Assembly: GCF_036014215.1 (NCBI RefSeq)
Contig: NZ_CP107921.1
Span: 5,835,501 to 5,899,500, forward strand
DNA from: Streptomyces sp. NBC_00440
GTDB lineage: Bacteria > Actinomycetota > Actinomycetes > Streptomycetales > Streptomycetaceae
DNA: 64,000 nucleotides
Direction: 5' to 3'
Both the position numbers and the translations under genes were made by a program. The notes beneath the pieces are model-generated. The model searched no databases, was not told the DNA's origin, and worked only from the letters and a program-made list of their open reading frames with translations. Position 1 is the stretch's first letter; every line of letters starts with the position of its first letter. Of the stretch, positions 9,465 to 17,557 are shown piece after piece.

Positions 9465-9546
9465 GACCTCCTCTGGCGCGAACCGCTGTCAGCGGCTGCC
9501 CGGCGAAGGTATGGCGGCCCGCAATTCAAGGTCAATGCCTGTGCAT

Positions 9547-9558
9547 GACAACGTTGTT
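9547..9558. promoter_or_regulatory. LacI-type operator candidate before the sugar importer
   Basis: GACAACGTTGTT contains the perfect palindrome ACAACGTTGT, with the central CG typical of LacI/GalR-family operators. It lies between the importer operon and the response regulator gene, both read leftwards. The same 10-mer recurs at 15619-15628. Confidence 0.5.
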
Positions 9559-9619
9559 GAGGTGCCCCGGCCGCCCGTCCCGCCGGCCGCCGGGCCGTGC
9601 GGAAAGCCGGTACGCGCCG

Positions 9620-10294
9620 CTACGGCCGGCTCAGCCAGCGGTACTGGAGTTCCGGGCGCCCGATCTGCCCGTACTGCGGGCGGCGCACGGCCCGGCCGGT
9701 CGTCACCAGATGCTCCAGATAGCGGCGCGCGGTGATCCGCGAGATACCGACCGCCTCCCCGGTCGCGGTGGCCGTGGCCCCGCCGGCCGCCGCCCGCAGT
9801 GTGCGGGTCACCGCCTCCAGCGTCGGCGCGCTCAACCCCTTGGGGAGCGAGGCCGGTTCGGGCGTACGCAGGGTGGCGAGCGCCCGGTCCACCTCCTCCT
9901 GGCCGCTTGCCTCGCCCGCCGCGGCCCCCCGGAAGTCGGCGTACCGCACCAGGCGGTCCCGCAGGGTGGCGAAGGTGAACGGCTTCAGCACGTACTGCAC
10001 GACACCGAGTGAGACCCCCTCCCGTACGACGGCGAGATCGCGCGCCGAGGTCACCGCGATGACGTCGGCGCTGTGCCCCGCGGTGCGCAGCGACCGGACC
10101 AGCTGGAGGCCGTGGCCGTCGGGCAGATGCAGGTCGAGCAGCAGCAGGTCGACGGGGGTGCGGTCCAGGATCCGCACGGCCTCCGCCCTGGAGTGGGCCT
10201 TTCCGGTCACGGTGAACCCGGGCACCCGGCCCACGTACAGCTCGTGCGCGTCCGCCGCGACCGGGTCGTCCTCGACCACCAGCACCCTGATCAC
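9620..10294 (-). CDS. CitB-type response regulator
   Basis: Response regulator of the kinase upstream, 224 residues. The receiver domain (about 1-120) has the acidic pair in VEDDP, the phosphorylatable Asp in LLLLDLHLPDGHG and the conserved Lys in VLKPF. A C-terminal winged-helix region (TATATGEAVGISRITARRYL) matches the CitB/DcuR output type rather than NarL or OmpR. By family and by the dicarboxylate symporter next door, it likely controls dctA in response to C4-dicarboxylates. The start is GTG, inside the sequence GTGATCAGGG. The kinase stop TGA sits in a duplicate of this very sequence 58 bp upstream. Confidence 0.92.
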   Translation of the reverse strand: MIRVLVVEDDPVAADAHELYVGRVPGFTVTGKAHSRAEAVRILDRTPVDLLLLDLHLPDGHGLQLVRSLRTAGHSADVIAVTSARDLAVVREGVSLGVVQYVLKPFTFATLRDRLVRYADFRGAAAGEASGQEEVDRALATLRTPEPASLPKGLSAPTLEAVTRTLRAAAGGATATATGEAVGISRITARRYLEHLVTTGRAVRRPQYGQIGRPELQYRWLSRP

Positions 10295-10370
10295 GCCGGG
10301 GTCACCCCATGCACCCTGTCCCCACCCGGGGTCACCTCATGCACCCTGATCACGCCGGGGTCACCTCCTG
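10281..10370. repeat. three tandem ~30-bp repeats at the kinase-regulator junction
   Basis: GCACCCTG begins at 10282, 10311 and 10341, each followed by a GGGGTCACC block, so the period is 29-30 bp. The first and third copies are nearly identical and the middle one is diverged. One copy contains the response regulator's GTG start and another contains the kinase's TGA stop. Confidence 0.8.
10291..10353 (-). CDS. possible 20-codon coupling ORF between kinase and regulator
   Basis: On the minus strand a GTG at 10353 overlaps the kinase stop (GTGA). It opens a 20-codon frame beginning VIRVHEV and ending VTPA-stop, whose TGA overlaps the regulator's GTG start, again as GTGA. It was created by the tandem duplication described above. 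No function is implied beyond possibly letting ribosomes run from kinase to regulator. It may equally be an accident. Confidence 0.3.
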   Translation of the reverse strand: MIRVHEVTPGGDRVHGVTPA

Positions 10371-11927
10371 TCGGACCGGCAGCCGGACGACGAACTCCGG
10401 GCCCGCCGCCGTGACCGTACCCCCGCTCCGCTGGACGGTCTGCCTGACCAGGGCCAGGCCGAGGCCCCGGCCGGTGCTCTTCGTCGACCAGCCGAGCCGG
10501 AAGACGTCGTCGCCCGGGGCGACGCCAGGACCGGTGTCGCGGACCCGGATCAGCAGCTCGCCGTCCGCCGCGCGCACCGTCACGGTGACCCGGGCGCCCT
10601 CGCTGCCCTGGGCGGCGTCGACCGCGTTGTCGATGAGGTTGCCGAGGATCGTGACCAGGTCGCGGGCGGGCAGCAGTCCGTCGTCCAGGACACTGTCATC
10701 GGCCAGCACCAGTTCGACCCCGCGCTCGTTGGCCTGCGCCGCCTTGCCGAGCAGCAGCGCGGCCAGCACCGGTTCGTCCACGGCGCCCACCACCCGGTCC
10801 GTGAGGGTCTGCGCCAGTTCCAGCTCCCCGGTGGCGAATTCCACCGCCTCCGCGGCCCGCCCCAGCTCGATCAGGGAGACGACGGTGTGCAGCCGGTTGG
10901 CGGCCTCATGGGCCTGCGCGCGCAGCGCCTGGGTGAAACCGCGCTCCGAGTCCAGCTCGCCGGCGAGCGCCTGGAGCTCGGTGCGGTCGCGCAGGGTGAC
11001 CACCGTGCCCCGGTGCTCGCCCGACGAGACCGGGCGGCTGTTGACGACCACGACCCGGTCGGCGGTCAGATGTACCTCGTCCACCCGGGGCCCGTCGGCG
11101 AGCAGCAGCCCGGTGAGAGGGGCGGGCAGCCCCAGATCGGCGGCGCTGCGGCCCACCACGTCGTCGCCGAGCCCCAGCAGTTCCCGGCCGCCGTCGTTGA
11201 TGAGCGCGATACGGCGGCCGCTGTCCAGCATCAGCAGCCCCTCCCGTACGGCGTGCAGGGTGGCCTGGTGGTAGTCGTGCATCCGGCTCAGCTCGGCCGG
11301 GTTCATCCCGTGCGTGTGCCGGCGCAGCCGCGCGTTGATGACGTACGTGCCGATGCCGCCCAGCGCGAGGGCCACCCCCGCGAACCAGAGCAGCACACTC
11401 ACCTGCGCCTGGAGCTGCGCGTCGATCCGGTCCACGGTGATGCCCGCGCTGACCAGTCCCGTGACCCTGCCGTGCGCGCTGCCGTCGGCCCGGACCGGGG
11501 TGACGACCCGGGCGGACGGGCCGAGTGTGCCGGTGTACGTCTCGGCGTACGTCCTGCCGTGCAGCGCCTCCGCGGTGTGGCCGAGGTAGTGCTCACCGAT
11601 CCGGGCCGGGTCGGGGTGCGTCCAGCGGATCCCGTGCACGTCCATGATCGTCACGAAGGCCACCCCCGTGGAGCGGCGCACCTGCTCGGCGTACGGCTGG
11701 AGCACCGCCGACGGGTCGTCGGAGACGGTCGCCCGGCGCACGGAGGGGGAGAGCGCCACGGCGGTCGCGGCAGCGGTGGCCTGGCGCCGGGCGGCCGCCT
11801 GGGCCTGGCGCTGGTCCGACACATAGCTGAACACCGCGCACCCGGCCACGATCACCGCGACCAGCACGACCTGCATCGCGAAGAGCTGGCCGGCCAGGCT
11901 GCGGGGCCGGGGGGTGCGTATGCGCAT
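10350..11927 (-). CDS. CitA/DcuS-type sensor histidine kinase
   Basis: Membrane sensor of 525 residues. The first membrane helix (LAGQLFAMQVVLVAVIVAGC) is followed by an extracytoplasmic sensor domain of about 130 residues and a second helix (VLLWFAGVALALGGIGTYVI). Then come a cytoplasmic PAS domain (LLMLDSGRRIALINDGGREL), the His box QAHEAANRLHTVVSLIELG and an ATPase domain with NLIDNAVDAA and DTGPGVAP. This is the citrate/C4-dicarboxylate kinase arrangement. ATG at 11927 is preferred to one 21 codons earlier because MRIRTPRPRS directly precedes the helix. It is divergent from dctA, as is usual for such systems. Confidence 0.93.
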   Translation of the reverse strand: MRIRTPRPRSLAGQLFAMQVVLVAVIVAGCAVFSYVSDQRQAQAAARRQATAAATAVALSPSVRRATVSDDPSAVLQPYAEQVRRSTGVAFVTIMDVHGIRWTHPDPARIGEHYLGHTAEALHGRTYAETYTGTLGPSARVVTPVRADGSAHGRVTGLVSAGITVDRIDAQLQAQVSVLLWFAGVALALGGIGTYVINARLRRHTHGMNPAELSRMHDYHQATLHAVREGLLMLDSGRRIALINDGGRELLGLGDDVVGRSAADLGLPAPLTGLLLADGPRVDEVHLTADRVVVVNSRPVSSGEHRGTVVTLRDRTELQALAGELDSERGFTQALRAQAHEAANRLHTVVSLIELGRAAEAVEFATGELELAQTLTDRVVGAVDEPVLAALLLGKAAQANERGVELVLADDSVLDDGLLPARDLVTILGNLIDNAVDAAQGSEGARVTVTVRAADGELLIRVRDTGPGVAPGDDVFRLGWSTKSTGRGLGLALVRQTVQRSGGTVTAAGPEFVVRLPVRQEVTPA

Positions 11928-12034
11928 GGCCGACAGTCTGCACGCTGCGAAATGCGTGAACGAAATGCACGTAAGGGTGACCGCGGTCACAGGCTGTTGG
12001 AGAGTCGCGGGGATCCACCGGGATGGTCAGGGAT

Positions 12035-12067
12035 GTGGATCGGACGTGGACCGGACGTGGACCGGAC
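12035..12067. repeat. three tandem 11-bp repeats in the dctA leader
   Basis: GTGGATCGGAC, GTGGACCGGAC and GTGGACCGGAC lie head to tail, ending 18 bp before the dctA start. They could be direct-repeat binding sites for the neighbouring response regulator or simple slippage products. Confidence 0.65.
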
Positions 12068-12085
12068 CTGCACGAGGAGGCAAGC

Positions 12086-13474
12086 GTGTCCGCAGAGAAG
12101 CGGGACCGTACGCACTATCTGTATCTCGCGGTGATCGCCGCTGTGGTGCTCGGCATCGTGGTCGGCTTCGCCGCACCCGGGGTCGCCGTCGAACTCAAGC
12201 CGCTGGGCACCGGGTTCGTGAATCTCATCAAGATGATGATCTCGCCGATCATCTTCTGCACGATCGTGCTGGGGGTCGGCTCGGTCCGCAAGGCGGCCAA
12301 GGTCGGCGCGGTCGGCGGTCTCGCACTCGGCTACTTCCTGGTGATGTCGACGGTGGCGCTCGCCATCGGCCTCGTCGTCGGGAACGTACTGGAGCCGGGC
12401 TCCGGGCTGCATCTGACCGAGGCGGTGCGGCACGCGGGCGCCGCGCAGGCCACCGGCGGAGGGGATTCCACCGCGGACTTCCTCCTCGGGATCATCCCGA
12501 CGACGATGATCTCCGCCTTCACCGAGGGCCAGGTCCTTCAGACACTGCTGATCGCACTGCTCTGCGGGTTCGCGCTCCAGGCGATCGGCCCGGCGGGGCG
12601 GCCGGTGCTGCGCGGTATCGAGCACATCCAGCGGCTGGTGTTCCGGATCCTCGCCATGATCATGTGGGCGGCCCCGGTGGGCGCGTTCGGCGCGATGGCC
12701 GCGGTGGTCGGCGAGACCGGCGTGGACGCGCTGAAGTCACTGGCCGTCATCATGATCGGCTTCTATCTGACCTGCGCGCTCTTCGTCTTCGTCGTGCTCG
12801 GCGCGCTGCTGCGGCTGATCGCGGGCATGAACATCTTCATGCTGCTGAAGTACCTGGGCCGCGAGTTCCTGCTGATCCTCTCGACCTCGTCGTCGGAGTC
12901 GGCGCTGGCGCGGCTGATCGCGAAGATGGAACATCTGGGCGTGAGCAGGCCGGTCGCCGGGATCACGGTCCCGACCGGGTACTCCTTCAACCTCGACGGC
13001 ACCGCGATCTATCTGACGATGTCGGCCCTCTTCGTCGCCAACGCGATGGACAAGCCGCTGAGCGGCGGCGAGCAGATCTCGCTCCTGCTCTTCATGATCG
13101 TCGCGTCGAAGGGCGCGGCGGGCGTCACCGGCGCGGGCCTCGCCACGCTCGCCGGAGGTCTCCAGTCGCACCGCCCCGACCTGGTCGACGGGGTCGGCCT
13201 GATCGTCGGCATCGACCGCTTCATGAGTGAGGCGAGGGCGATGACGAACTTCGCCGGGAACGCGGTCGCGACGGTGCTGGTGGGCACCTGGACGAAGGAG
13301 ATCGACAAGGCACGGGCGGTGGAGGTGCTGGCCGGCCGGTTGCCGTTCGACGAGGCGACGCTGATGGACGACCGGCCGGAGGGTGCTGCGGACGGCGAGG
13401 CCGCCGGGCCCCGGGAACAGCAGGATGTGCCGCCGTCCCGGGACGGCGGCAAGGAGCCGGCGGCCAGGAGCTGA
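12086..13474 (+). CDS. dctA: cation:dicarboxylate symporter (DctA/DAACS family)
   Basis: Inner-membrane symporter importing C4-dicarboxylates such as succinate, fumarate or malate with H+ or Na+. The 462-residue product opens with a membrane helix (YLYLAVIAAVVLGIVVGFAA). It carries the re-entrant hairpin signature STSSSESAL, the unwound helix TGYSFNLDGTAIYLTMSALF, and the second hairpin region SKGAAGVTGAG. The Asn-Leu-Asp-Gly and Ser-rich motifs are the substrate-binding elements of the family. GTG at 12086 follows GAGGAGG by 5 nt; an upstream in-frame start at 12023 would add repeat-encoded residues and is less likely. It is divergent from the CitA-type kinase that probably controls it. Confidence 0.94.
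   Translation: MSAEKRDRTHYLYLAVIAAVVLGIVVGFAAPGVAVELKPLGTGFVNLIKMMISPIIFCTIVLGVGSVRKAAKVGAVGGLALGYFLVMSTVALAIGLVVGNVLEPGSGLHLTEAVRHAGAAQATGGGDSTADFLLGIIPTTMISAFTEGQVLQTLLIALLCGFALQAIGPAGRPVLRGIEHIQRLVFRILAMIMWAAPVGAFGAMAAVVGETGVDALKSLAVIMIGFYLTCALFVFVVLGALLRLIAGMNIFMLLKYLGREFLLILSTSSSESALARLIAKMEHLGVSRPVAGITVPTGYSFNLDGTAIYLTMSALFVANAMDKPLSGGEQISLLLFMIVASKGAAGVTGAGLATLAGGLQSHRPDLVDGVGLIVGIDRFMSEARAMTNFAGNAVATVLVGTWTKEIDKARAVEVLAGRLPFDEATLMDDRPEGAADGEAAGPREQQDVPPSRDGGKEPAARS
13429..13450. terminator. 22-bp perfect palindrome inside the 3' end of dctA
   Basis: Arms GCCGCCGTCCC and GGGACGGCGGC abut without a loop, 24 bp before the dctA stop. As RNA this would fold into an 8-9 bp GC hairpin. It may act as a terminator between convergent dctA and tag. 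It is coding sequence (PPSRDGG). Confidence 0.4.
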
Positions 13475-13520
13475 CAGTCAGGCGCTGACAGCCTGGGCCG
13501 GTTCGTCACGGTCGGTCGGC

Positions 13521-14102
13521 TCAGCCCGGCAGCGGTACCGACGCCGCTGCCGGGCAGCCCGCCCAGTGGTCGTCGACGACGCCGACGGCTTCGAGATAGG
13601 CGTAGACGATGGTGGTGCCGACGAAGGTGAAGCCGCGCCGCTTGAGGTCCTTGCTGATCCGGTCGGAGAGCTCGGTGCTGGTCGCAAGGGGGTCGCCCGG
13701 CCCCGGCCGGTTGACGACCGTTTTTCCGTCGGTCCACTGCCAGAGGTAGGCGTCGAACGAGCCGAACTCCTTCTGTACGGCGAGGAAGGCGCGGGCGTTC
13801 TTGACCAGCGAGGCGACCTTCAGCCGGTTGCGTACGATGCCGGGGTCGCCGAGCAGCTCCGCCAGCTTGCCTTCGTCGTACTCTGCGATCCGCACCGGGT
13901 CGAATCCGTCCAGCAGCCGCCGGTAGTTGGCCCGCTTGTTGAGCACGGTCGACCAGGAGAGCCCGGCCTGGGCGCCCTCCAGGACGAGGAATTCGAAGAG
14001 GTAGCGGTCGTCGTGTGACGGGCGGCCCCACTCCTCGTCGTGGTAGGCGGCCATCAGGTCGGAGCTGTCCGCCCAGACGCAGCGGTGTTCGGCGTGCTTC
14101 AT
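13521..14102 (-). CDS. tag: DNA-3-methyladenine glycosylase I
   Basis: Base-excision repair enzyme that removes 3-methyladenine from alkylated DNA. The 193-residue product is the usual Tag length. It begins MKHAEHRCVWADSSDLMAAY and continues HDEEWGRPSHDDRYLFEFLV, the conserved N-terminal block with the base-pocket Glu and Trp. LEGAQAGLSWSTVLNKR (helix-hairpin-helix region) and GFTFVGTTIVYAYLEAVGVVDDH follow. The zinc ligands of the family (Cys near the N-terminus, His residues and a C-terminal Cys, here HWAGC) are present. It is convergent with dctA and not part of an evident operon. Confidence 0.95.
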   Translation of the reverse strand: MKHAEHRCVWADSSDLMAAYHDEEWGRPSHDDRYLFEFLVLEGAQAGLSWSTVLNKRANYRRLLDGFDPVRIAEYDEGKLAELLGDPGIVRNRLKVASLVKNARAFLAVQKEFGSFDAYLWQWTDGKTVVNRPGPGDPLATSTELSDRISKDLKRRGFTFVGTTIVYAYLEAVGVVDDHWAGCPAAASVPLPG

Positions 14103-14454
14103 ACGGATTCCCTGGAGACGCGGTCGGGCTATGGGTGCGGTTGGTCCGGGTCACGGAGTTGCGGGTGGCCGATTGGTCGGGTCACGGAGTTGCGAGCGGT
14201 CGGTTCACATGCTGTCACCCACCACTGACAACGGGCCCCGAGTCCATTCCGCACCGGCCTGCCTCCGCCTCCCGCACCCCTGCTGACCTGGTACGACGCG
14301 CAGCCCTGAGCCGCGCCGCGCGGTGCGCGTGGCCGATGTGACGCGGAATGCCCACACTGGGAGGGGCGGACAGAACCGGACAGAACGCCGACGCCCCCTC
14401 CTCGCTCCCGATCCTCGTCGCACCCTCCACCCCGCGGAAGGCAGGGAAGGCCCC
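14103..14454. other. gene-free stretch with a 31-bp-spaced direct repeat
   Basis: The 352 bp between divergent tag and the alcohol dehydrogenase hold no convincing gene. GGGTCACGGAGTTGCG occurs at 14148-14163 and again at 14179-14194, each preceded by TTGGTC. The 31-bp period is about three helical turns, which would suit a regulator bound on one DNA face. An AAGGCAGGGAAGG ribosome-binding stretch precedes the dehydrogenase ATG. No clear -10/-35 pair was recognised. Confidence 0.6.
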
Positions 14455-15486
14455 ATGACATCCACGCCCGCATCTCCCCGCGCCATGCAGGTCGCCGAGC
14501 CCGGCGGCCCCTTCACCCTCGTACGCACCGAACTCCCGGAACCGGGACCTGGCCATGTCAGGATCACGGTGGAAGCGTGCGGGGTCTGCCACTCCGACGC
14601 GATGATCACCGGCGGAATGCTGCCCGGAGCGACGTTCCCCGTGACCACCGGCCATGAGATCGCGGGCCGGATCGACACCCTCGGCGCGGGCGTCGAGGGC
14701 TGGGATACCGGGGACCGGGTCGCGGTCGGCTGGTACGGCGGCAGCTGCGGCTACTGCGAGGCCTGCCGGGAGGGCGACGGCATCAACTGCGACCGGCTGG
14801 AGATTCCCGGCGCCGCCTATCCCGGCGGCTATGCCGACACGGTCGTCGTACCGGCGGTCGCCCTGGCCCGCGTCCCCGACGCCCTGACCTCCGTCGAGGC
14901 GGCCCCGCTGGCCTGTGCGGGCGTCACGGTCTTCAACGCGCTGCGGCGCAGCGCGGCCGGCCCGGGTGACCTGGTCGCGATCCTCGGGATCGGCGGACTG
15001 GGCCATCTCGGCGTGCAGTTCGCGGCGAAGATGGGGTTCCGTACGGTGGCGATCGCCCGCGGCGCGGAGAAGGCGAAGCTCGCGTACGGCCTCGGAGCCA
15101 GGCACTACATCGACAGCACGGCCGGGAATGTCGCCGACGAACTCCAGGAGCTGGGCGGCGCGAAGGTCGTCCTCGCCACGGTCACCAACGGCCCGGCGAT
15201 GACGGCGACCTTCGACGGCCTGGGCCGGCGCGGTGAACTCATCGTGGTCGGCGCCACCCCCGACGAAATGACGTTCAGCGGCCTGCAGTTCATCACGGGC
15301 ACGAAGAAGGTCTACGGCCACGCGTCCGGCACCGCGGTGGACACCGAGGACACCCTGCGCTTCGCCGAGCAGACCGGCGTCCGCTCGTGGACCGAGGAGG
15401 CACCGCTGGAGGAGGCGGACGAGGCGTTCGCCAGGATGATGTCGGGCTCAGCACGCTTCCGGATGGTCCTCACGACGGGGCGCTGA
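14455..15486 (+). CDS. zinc-dependent alcohol dehydrogenase
   Basis: Medium-chain NAD(P)-dependent alcohol dehydrogenase of 343 residues. The catalytic zinc site is visible as ACGVCHSDAMI and TGHEIAGRI. The structural-zinc lobe has CGYCEACREGDGINC with its Cys ligands. A Rossmann domain follows with GIGGLGHLGVQFAAKMGF. It is closest in look to the bacterial AdhP/cinnamyl-alcohol-type enzymes acting on primary alcohols or aldehydes. ATG at 14455 follows AGGGAAGG. A longer frame from 14323 is open but lies outside the family alignment. It stands alone; substrate unknown. Confidence 0.92.
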   Translation: MTSTPASPRAMQVAEPGGPFTLVRTELPEPGPGHVRITVEACGVCHSDAMITGGMLPGATFPVTTGHEIAGRIDTLGAGVEGWDTGDRVAVGWYGGSCGYCEACREGDGINCDRLEIPGAAYPGGYADTVVVPAVALARVPDALTSVEAAPLACAGVTVFNALRRSAAGPGDLVAILGIGGLGHLGVQFAAKMGFRTVAIARGAEKAKLAYGLGARHYIDSTAGNVADELQELGGAKVVLATVTNGPAMTATFDGLGRRGELIVVGATPDEMTFSGLQFITGTKKVYGHASGTAVDTEDTLRFAEQTGVRSWTEEAPLEEADEAFARMMSGSARFRMVLTTGR

Positions 15487-15618
15487 CCGGGGCGGGTTCC
15501 GGGGTGCCGCCGTCCGTCGCCCCGTGCGGACGGTGACGGTGCGGTCACTCCACCGCGCCCTGCCGACGGAAAAGCGACCCAAAACAACAAGGCGCATGAT
15601 TTGAGGGGTGGTTGGCAG

Positions 15619-15630
15619 TACAACGTTGTC
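15619..15630. promoter_or_regulatory. second ACAACGTTGT palindrome
   Basis: TACAACGTTGTC, with the perfect palindrome ACAACGTTGT, lies 24-35 bp before the DUF2207 gene start. It is the same 10-mer as at 9548-9557 in front of the sugar importer. Its position would suit a repressor site overlapping the promoter or early transcript. Confidence 0.4.
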
Positions 15631-15653
15631 AGCACGTAATGAATCGGGGGGCA

Positions 15654-17462
15654 ATGAGACTGAGCAGACATCTGACGCCGGGCCGACGCCGCCGCGCCAA
15701 CGCCGTCTGGCTGCTGGTGGGGGCAGTGTTGCTGGGCGGCGCGATGGCGCTCGGCTCGCTGGCGGGCAACACCGAGCGGGTCACCCGCCTGTGGGTGGTC
15801 GCGGCGGTCGCCGGTAACGGCACCGCCCGGGTGACCGAGGTGATCGACTACGACTTCGGCCGGGGTCTTGAGGACAAACACGGTATCTACCGGGATGTGC
15901 CCGGTCTCTCGGACATCGCCGATGTGAAGGCGACGGTCGACGGCCGGCCCGTTCCGGCCGAGACGGAGTACCTGTCGGAGCATGAGACGCGGATCAGGAT
16001 CGGTGACCCCGACCGGACGATCAGCGGTGTGCACCGCTACCGCATCGAGTACCCCCTGGCGAGGGTGGCGCCCGGACACCGCCTCGCCTGGAACGCGGTC
16101 GGCGCCGGCTGGGCCGTCGCGCTGGACGACATCAGGATCCAGGTGACTGCGCCGTTCGCCCTGGCCCGCCCCCGGTGCGTGAGCGGGGGCACCGGATCCC
16201 GCAGCAGTGCCTCCTGTACGGTGTCCGCGCCCGAACAGGGCAGCCTGGTCGCCGAGTTGCCCGGGCTGCGGGCCGGGCAGGGGGCCACTCTGTACTCCGC
16301 CGATGGCGGCCGGGTCGCGTCCCGGTCGGCGCAGACCGTGCCGTCCGCCGCGATCCCCCGCGCCGCGGGCCGTGCACACCCGCCGCTGCTCTGGATGTAC
16401 GGCACCGCCGCCGCACTGGTCGCGATGGCGCTGACCGCAATGCTGTTGCGGCGGGCCGGGCGGAGCCCGCTGCACGACGAGGGCGGGCTGGAGGCGGCCG
16501 GGCCGGGCGCGACGGACGGCAAGCGCATACGCAGGGTGGACCTGAGCCGTCTCGCCGCCTCCCGGCCGCGGGCCGCCGCGCCGCCGGAGGGCCTCGATGC
16601 CGCACGCGCCGGGGTCCTCTTCGCCGGACGTGTCCTGCCCGAGCACAAGGTGGCCCTGCTGATGCACGCGCACGAGCGGGGCTGGCTCACCATCTCGCAG
16701 CGGGACGCGCCGGTCCTCTCCCGGAAGCGGTCCGAGGAGGAGGCGTCCCGCGAAGCCGACGCGATGACGCGCGATGCGCTGAAAGCCATCTTCGGCAACC
16801 GGGACTCCCTCACCCTGGACCACTACGACTACTACTTCGGCAAGGCGTGGGAAGGGCTCGACACCGACCTGCGCGAGTGGCTGGAAACAACCAGCGGCCT
16901 CTGCGACCCGGCCGGGCCGCGCCGCAGCCGCCCGGCACGCAGGGCAGGTGTCGCAGCGACCCTGACCGGCCTGGCGTCGGCGCTCACAGGGGCGGTGCTG
17001 AGCGGGCACCCGGAACACCTGTGGAGGGGCTGGGCGGTGGCGGGTGCCGTCGTCGCCGGTGCGGGTCTTGCCCTGGCGGTCCGTGCCTGGGAGATGCACA
17101 CGCTCACCCCGCACGGCGCACGCCAGTGGCTGCGCGTGGCGGCTTTCCGGAAGTACCTGGCGCATCCCGACAAGCCCGTCGGCGACACCATGAGCGAGGA
17201 GGATGTGCGCAGGTACACCGGCTGGGCCGTGGCCCTGGGCGAGGCGGACCACTGGTCGGCGGCGGCCGAGGCCTCCGCGCAGCGCCCCGGTCACCCTGCC
17301 GTGCACGACCACCGTCACCTGCACACCTCGGCCCTGGCGGCCTCCCTCACCTCTGCGGCGGCCACGTCCAGTACGTCGCCGCCGTCCGATTCCTCCTCGG
17401 GCTCGTCAAGCAGCGGCTCGGTCGGTGGCGGAAGCGGCGGGGGCGGAGGCGGCTCCTGGTAG
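15654..17462 (+). CDS. DUF2207 membrane protein
   Basis: A predicted membrane protein of 602 residues and unknown role. An N-terminal membrane helix (NAVWLLVGAVLLGGAMALGS) precedes an extracytoplasmic DUF2207 domain with VTEVIDYDFG..KHGIYRDVPG, the family signature. A second helix lies near residue 250 (MYGTAAALVAMALTAMLL), and a helical pair lies near 430-470. The tail is Ser- then Gly-rich (GGGSGGGGGGSW), common in DUF2207 proteins. ATG at 15654 is preferred over two earlier in-frame starts because GGGGGG lies just before it and the signal helix follows at once. It sits between the alcohol dehydrogenase and a convergent TetR gene. Confidence 0.88.
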   Translation: MRLSRHLTPGRRRRANAVWLLVGAVLLGGAMALGSLAGNTERVTRLWVVAAVAGNGTARVTEVIDYDFGRGLEDKHGIYRDVPGLSDIADVKATVDGRPVPAETEYLSEHETRIRIGDPDRTISGVHRYRIEYPLARVAPGHRLAWNAVGAGWAVALDDIRIQVTAPFALARPRCVSGGTGSRSSASCTVSAPEQGSLVAELPGLRAGQGATLYSADGGRVASRSAQTVPSAAIPRAAGRAHPPLLWMYGTAAALVAMALTAMLLRRAGRSPLHDEGGLEAAGPGATDGKRIRRVDLSRLAASRPRAAAPPEGLDAARAGVLFAGRVLPEHKVALLMHAHERGWLTISQRDAPVLSRKRSEEEASREADAMTRDALKAIFGNRDSLTLDHYDYYFGKAWEGLDTDLREWLETTSGLCDPAGPRRSRPARRAGVAATLTGLASALTGAVLSGHPEHLWRGWAVAGAVVAGAGLALAVRAWEMHTLTPHGARQWLRVAAFRKYLAHPDKPVGDTMSEEDVRRYTGWAVALGEADHWSAAAEASAQRPGHPAVHDHRHLHTSALAASLTSAAATSSTSPPSDSSSGSSSSGSVGGGSGGGGGGSW

Positions 17463-17557
17463 GCGCCGGGGCGGGGGTGCGGTAGGTGAGTGGTCGGGCG
17501 TACCGCAAAACCTCTGCGACAGAATCGAGTTGATCCTTTCGCCGGGGCTGACCGGCA

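Noticed and set aside
12035..12067. CRISPR-like array
   Set aside because: Units of 11 bp without spacers and no cas genes. The same applies to the arrays at 5486, 10281 and 31579.
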